Assembly: GCA_902787975.1 (NCBI GenBank)
Contig: CADAIP010000001.1
Span: 1-64,000 of the forward strand
Length of the DNA: 64,000 bases
Direction of reading: 5' to 3'
DNA from: Oscillospiraceae bacterium
GTDB lineage: Bacteria; Bacillota; Clostridia; Saccharofermentanales; Saccharofermentanaceae
The notes under the pieces were generated by a model. It was given only the letters and a program-made list of their open reading frames with translations, made no database searches and was not told where the DNA came from. Position 1 is the first letter of the stretch. Every line of letters starts with the position of its first letter. This document shows positions 62,495 to 64,000 of the stretch, piece by piece. The position numbers were made by a program, and so were the translations under genes.

Positions 62495-63183
62495 TAATGC
62501 GTCTCCAGGATGTACCCGGTGCCCCAGACCGTCTTTATGAATCGCGGTTCGTTGGGATCAGACTCGATCTTCTCACGGAGGCGGCGGATGTGCACGTTAA
62601 GCGTGCTGTCAGAATAGAAAGAATCTCCCCAGACCTCATTGAAAAGCTGTTCCTTGGTAACGATCGTATTCCTGTGTGAATAAAGGCACGATAAAAGCTG
62701 GAACTCTTTTGACTTGAGCTGTACGGTCTTTCCTTCAACGGTGCAGCTCATGGTAGCTGAATCGATCGTGAAGATCTCATCTGAAGCTTGGGCAGAAGCG
62801 CCTCCCAGCTGCTTCATTGCTTCAAGTCTTTTGAGCTGGACCTTAACCTTGGCAAGAAGAACACTTAATGTATAAGGTTTCTTTATATAGTCATCGCCGC
62901 CGATATTAAGGGCAACTAAAACATCGTCATCGCTCTGGCGCGCGGAGATGAAAAGTATCGGCGTGTCGTACTTCTCGCGAAGTTGTTTGCAGAGGGCAAA
63001 GCCGCTCTCATTTCCTAAATTAATGTCGAGCAAAAAGATGTCTGCAGAATTCTCTTCAAGAAAAGACAGACATTCTTCAGAAGTGGCAGCGACCGCGCAT
63101 GTCACTCCGAACATCTCGAAATATTCCTGCGTCATGCGGGAAAGGTCTTGCTCATCGTCGATTATTAAACAGTTATAATTCAT
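62494..63183 (-). CDS. OmpR-family response regulator
   Basis: A 229-residue transcription factor: receiver domain with acidic pair Asp9/Asp10, phospho-site Asp53 (LLDINLG), Ser/Thr switch FISARQ and Lys102 (IKKPYT); then a winged-helix domain ending VHIRRLREKIESDPNEPRFI (split: VHIRRLREKIE) and VWGTGYIL. It should bind the tandem repeats in the divergent region 63235-63314 and control the adjacent ABC transporter. Promoter -10 TATACT at 63191-63196. Confidence 0.95.
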   Translation of the reverse strand: MNYNCLIIDDEQDLSRMTQEYFEMFGVTCAVAATSEECLSFLEENSADIFLLDINLGNESGFALCKQLREKYDTPILFISARQSDDDVLVALNIGGDDYIKKPYTLSVLLAKVKVQLKRLEAMKQLGGASAQASDEIFTIDSATMSCTVEGKTVQLKSKEFQLLSCLYSHRNTIVTKEQLFNEVWGDSFYSDSTLNVHIRRLREKIESDPNEPRFIKTVWGTGYILETH

Positions 63184-63190
63184 ATTTCGA

Positions 63191-63314
63191 AGTATAGCAC
63201 AACAGACCGTTACCGAAATACGTCAGGTATTCATGTAAGAAACAGTTAAGAATTGAACAAGGTCTGTGTAAAGTATTCTTGCTCCGGGAGACGTAAGATT
63301 GCAGTGTAAGAATT
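63191..63314. promoter_or_regulatory. Divergent regulatory region with direct repeats
   Basis: Between the response regulator and the ABC ATPase are two related pairs of direct repeats: GTAAGA...GTTAAGAATT at 63235-63254 and GTAAGA...GTGTAAGAATT at 63293-63314. OmpR-type regulators bind such paired repeats. The first pair overlaps a TTGAAC -35 (63253-63258) with TATTCT 15 bases on, a poor spacing that fits an activated promoter. Confidence 0.5.
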
Positions 63315-63348
63315 CTGACAAACCAAAAACGAAAGGGAAAGATGAAAA

Positions 63349-64000
63349 ATGGAAACAATACTCAGAGCAACAGACCTCTGCAAGACATTCTCAAACGAGA
63401 GCGTACAGCAGCACGTTTTAAAGAATCTTAATCTCGAGATCAGAAAAGGCGACTTCACGGTAATCATGGGAGATTCCGGCGCAGGCAAGAGCACACTTCT
63501 CTACTCACTCTCCGGCATGGACCGCCCGAGCCTCGGATCGATCACATACGGCAACGAGGAGATCTCGGATTACAGCAACGACAAACTCGCAGTCTTCAGA
63601 AGAAGACACTGCGGATTCGTTTTCCAGCAGAACTACTTAAACGACACAATGAGCGTCATGGACAACATCATCGTATCGGGCCTTCTCAAGAGCAAGAACA
63701 GAAAAGATATCGCAGAGCGCGCGAAAAAACTTCTTAAGCAGGTAGGGCTCGACGACAACTGCTACGGCAAATTCCCCAACCAGTTATCCGGCGGCGAAAA
63801 GCAGAGAGTCGCACTCGTAAGATCTGTGATCAACGAACCGGAGATCCTTTTCGCAGACGAGCCCACAGGTGCACTTAACTCACAGAACACTACTGCAGTA
63901 TTGGACGTCCTCACCGAGATGAACAAAAAAGGCCAGAGCATCGTAATGGTAACTCACACCGTTGCAGCAGCAGAAAGAGGCAACCGCATCCTCTACTTAA
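63349..64000 (+). CDS. ABC transporter ATP-binding protein, C-terminus cut by window edge
   Basis: The first 217 codons of an open frame reach the end of the window. Start METILRATDLCKTF; Walker A GDSGAGKST (41-49), Q-loop VFQQNYLN, signature LSGGEKQRV (149-157), Walker B ILFADEPTGALNS and switch VTHT. This is the MacB/LolD/BceA class that works with FtsX-like permeases in peptide-antibiotic resistance or lipoprotein handling. Placed divergent from a two-component system with repeat sites between, a stress- or antimicrobial-peptide-responsive exporter is likely. The ribosome binding site (AAAGGGAAAG) is loose. A permease gene should follow outside. Confidence 0.9.
   Translation, partial: METILRATDLCKTFSNESVQQHVLKNLNLEIRKGDFTVIMGDSGAGKSTLLYSLSGMDRPSLGSITYGNEEISDYSNDKLAVFRRRHCGFVFQQNYLNDTMSVMDNIIVSGLLKSKNRKDIAERAKKLLKQVGLDDNCYGKFPNQLSGGEKQRVALVRSVINEPEILFADEPTGALNSQNTTAVLDVLTEMNKKGQSIVMVTHTVAAAERGNRILYL

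Overview
The window is a chromosomal segment of a moderate-GC, Gram-positive anaerobe of the Clostridia (Bacillota). Evidence: WhiA, RapZ and HprK; purine-rich AGGAGG-type ribosome binding sites; an adenylate kinase with a four-cysteine zinc site; lipobox lipoproteins; and a Gram-positive-type exosortase (XrtG). Two GH94 phosphorylases and a sugar-type binding lipoprotein suggest a plant-glucan degrader, for example from a gut or rumen; this is an inference. Genus cannot be assigned. I see no rRNA, tRNA, CRISPR array, prophage or insertion sequence. Both ends cut genes (rpsK at the left, an ABC ATPase at the right).

Region 1 (1-12.8 kb, minus strand) holds the distal end of the spc/alpha ribosomal locus: secY-adk-map-infA, then two unknown genes, then rpmJ-rpsM-rpsK. 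The gene upstream of secY is alr rather than rplO, in a tightly overlapped unit: membrane protein, uridine-kinase-like gene, metA, nnrD-like gene, alr. A PQQ-type beta-propeller membrane protein and a small partner follow.

Region 2 (12.8-26 kb, minus) carries carbon metabolism and cell-envelope regulation: cellobiose phosphorylase, a second large GH94 enzyme, then hprK-murB-rapZ-whiA directly behind it, preceded by two lipoproteins and an orphan CbiG-like protein.

Region 3 (26-34 kb) has a D-2-hydroxyacid dehydrogenase (plus), a dus/membrane protein pair (minus), and a plus-strand run of two COG0523/CobW-type GTPase proteins (one fused to a DUF1980-like domain, one with a long His/Asp stretch) leading into trkA-trkH potassium uptake.

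Region 4 (34-49 kb) holds a DEAD-box helicase, a large repeat-rich surface protein, an apparent DeoB-DeoC fusion enzyme, a PAS-GGDEF diguanylate cyclase, a saccharopine-dehydrogenase-like oxidoreductase, a polar amino-acid ABC transporter, and three tandem zinc-ribbon membrane proteins.

Region 5 (49.8-57.1 kb, minus) is the most distinctive: a complete exosortase G locus. One promoter appears to drive the Firmicu-CTERM-type substrate, the XrtG exosortase, a processive GT2 glycosyltransferase, a membrane sensor with a decayed GGDEF domain, a PTPS-like protein and a giant PTPS-related membrane protein, all overlapping or nearly so. No function has been shown for such loci as far as I know; the arrangement suggests C-terminal processing and probably glycosylation of a single dedicated surface protein.

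Region 6 (57-64 kb) has an MFS transporter, a lipase-like hydrolase, a HAD phosphatase, and a two-component system divergent from an ABC ATPase that leaves the window.
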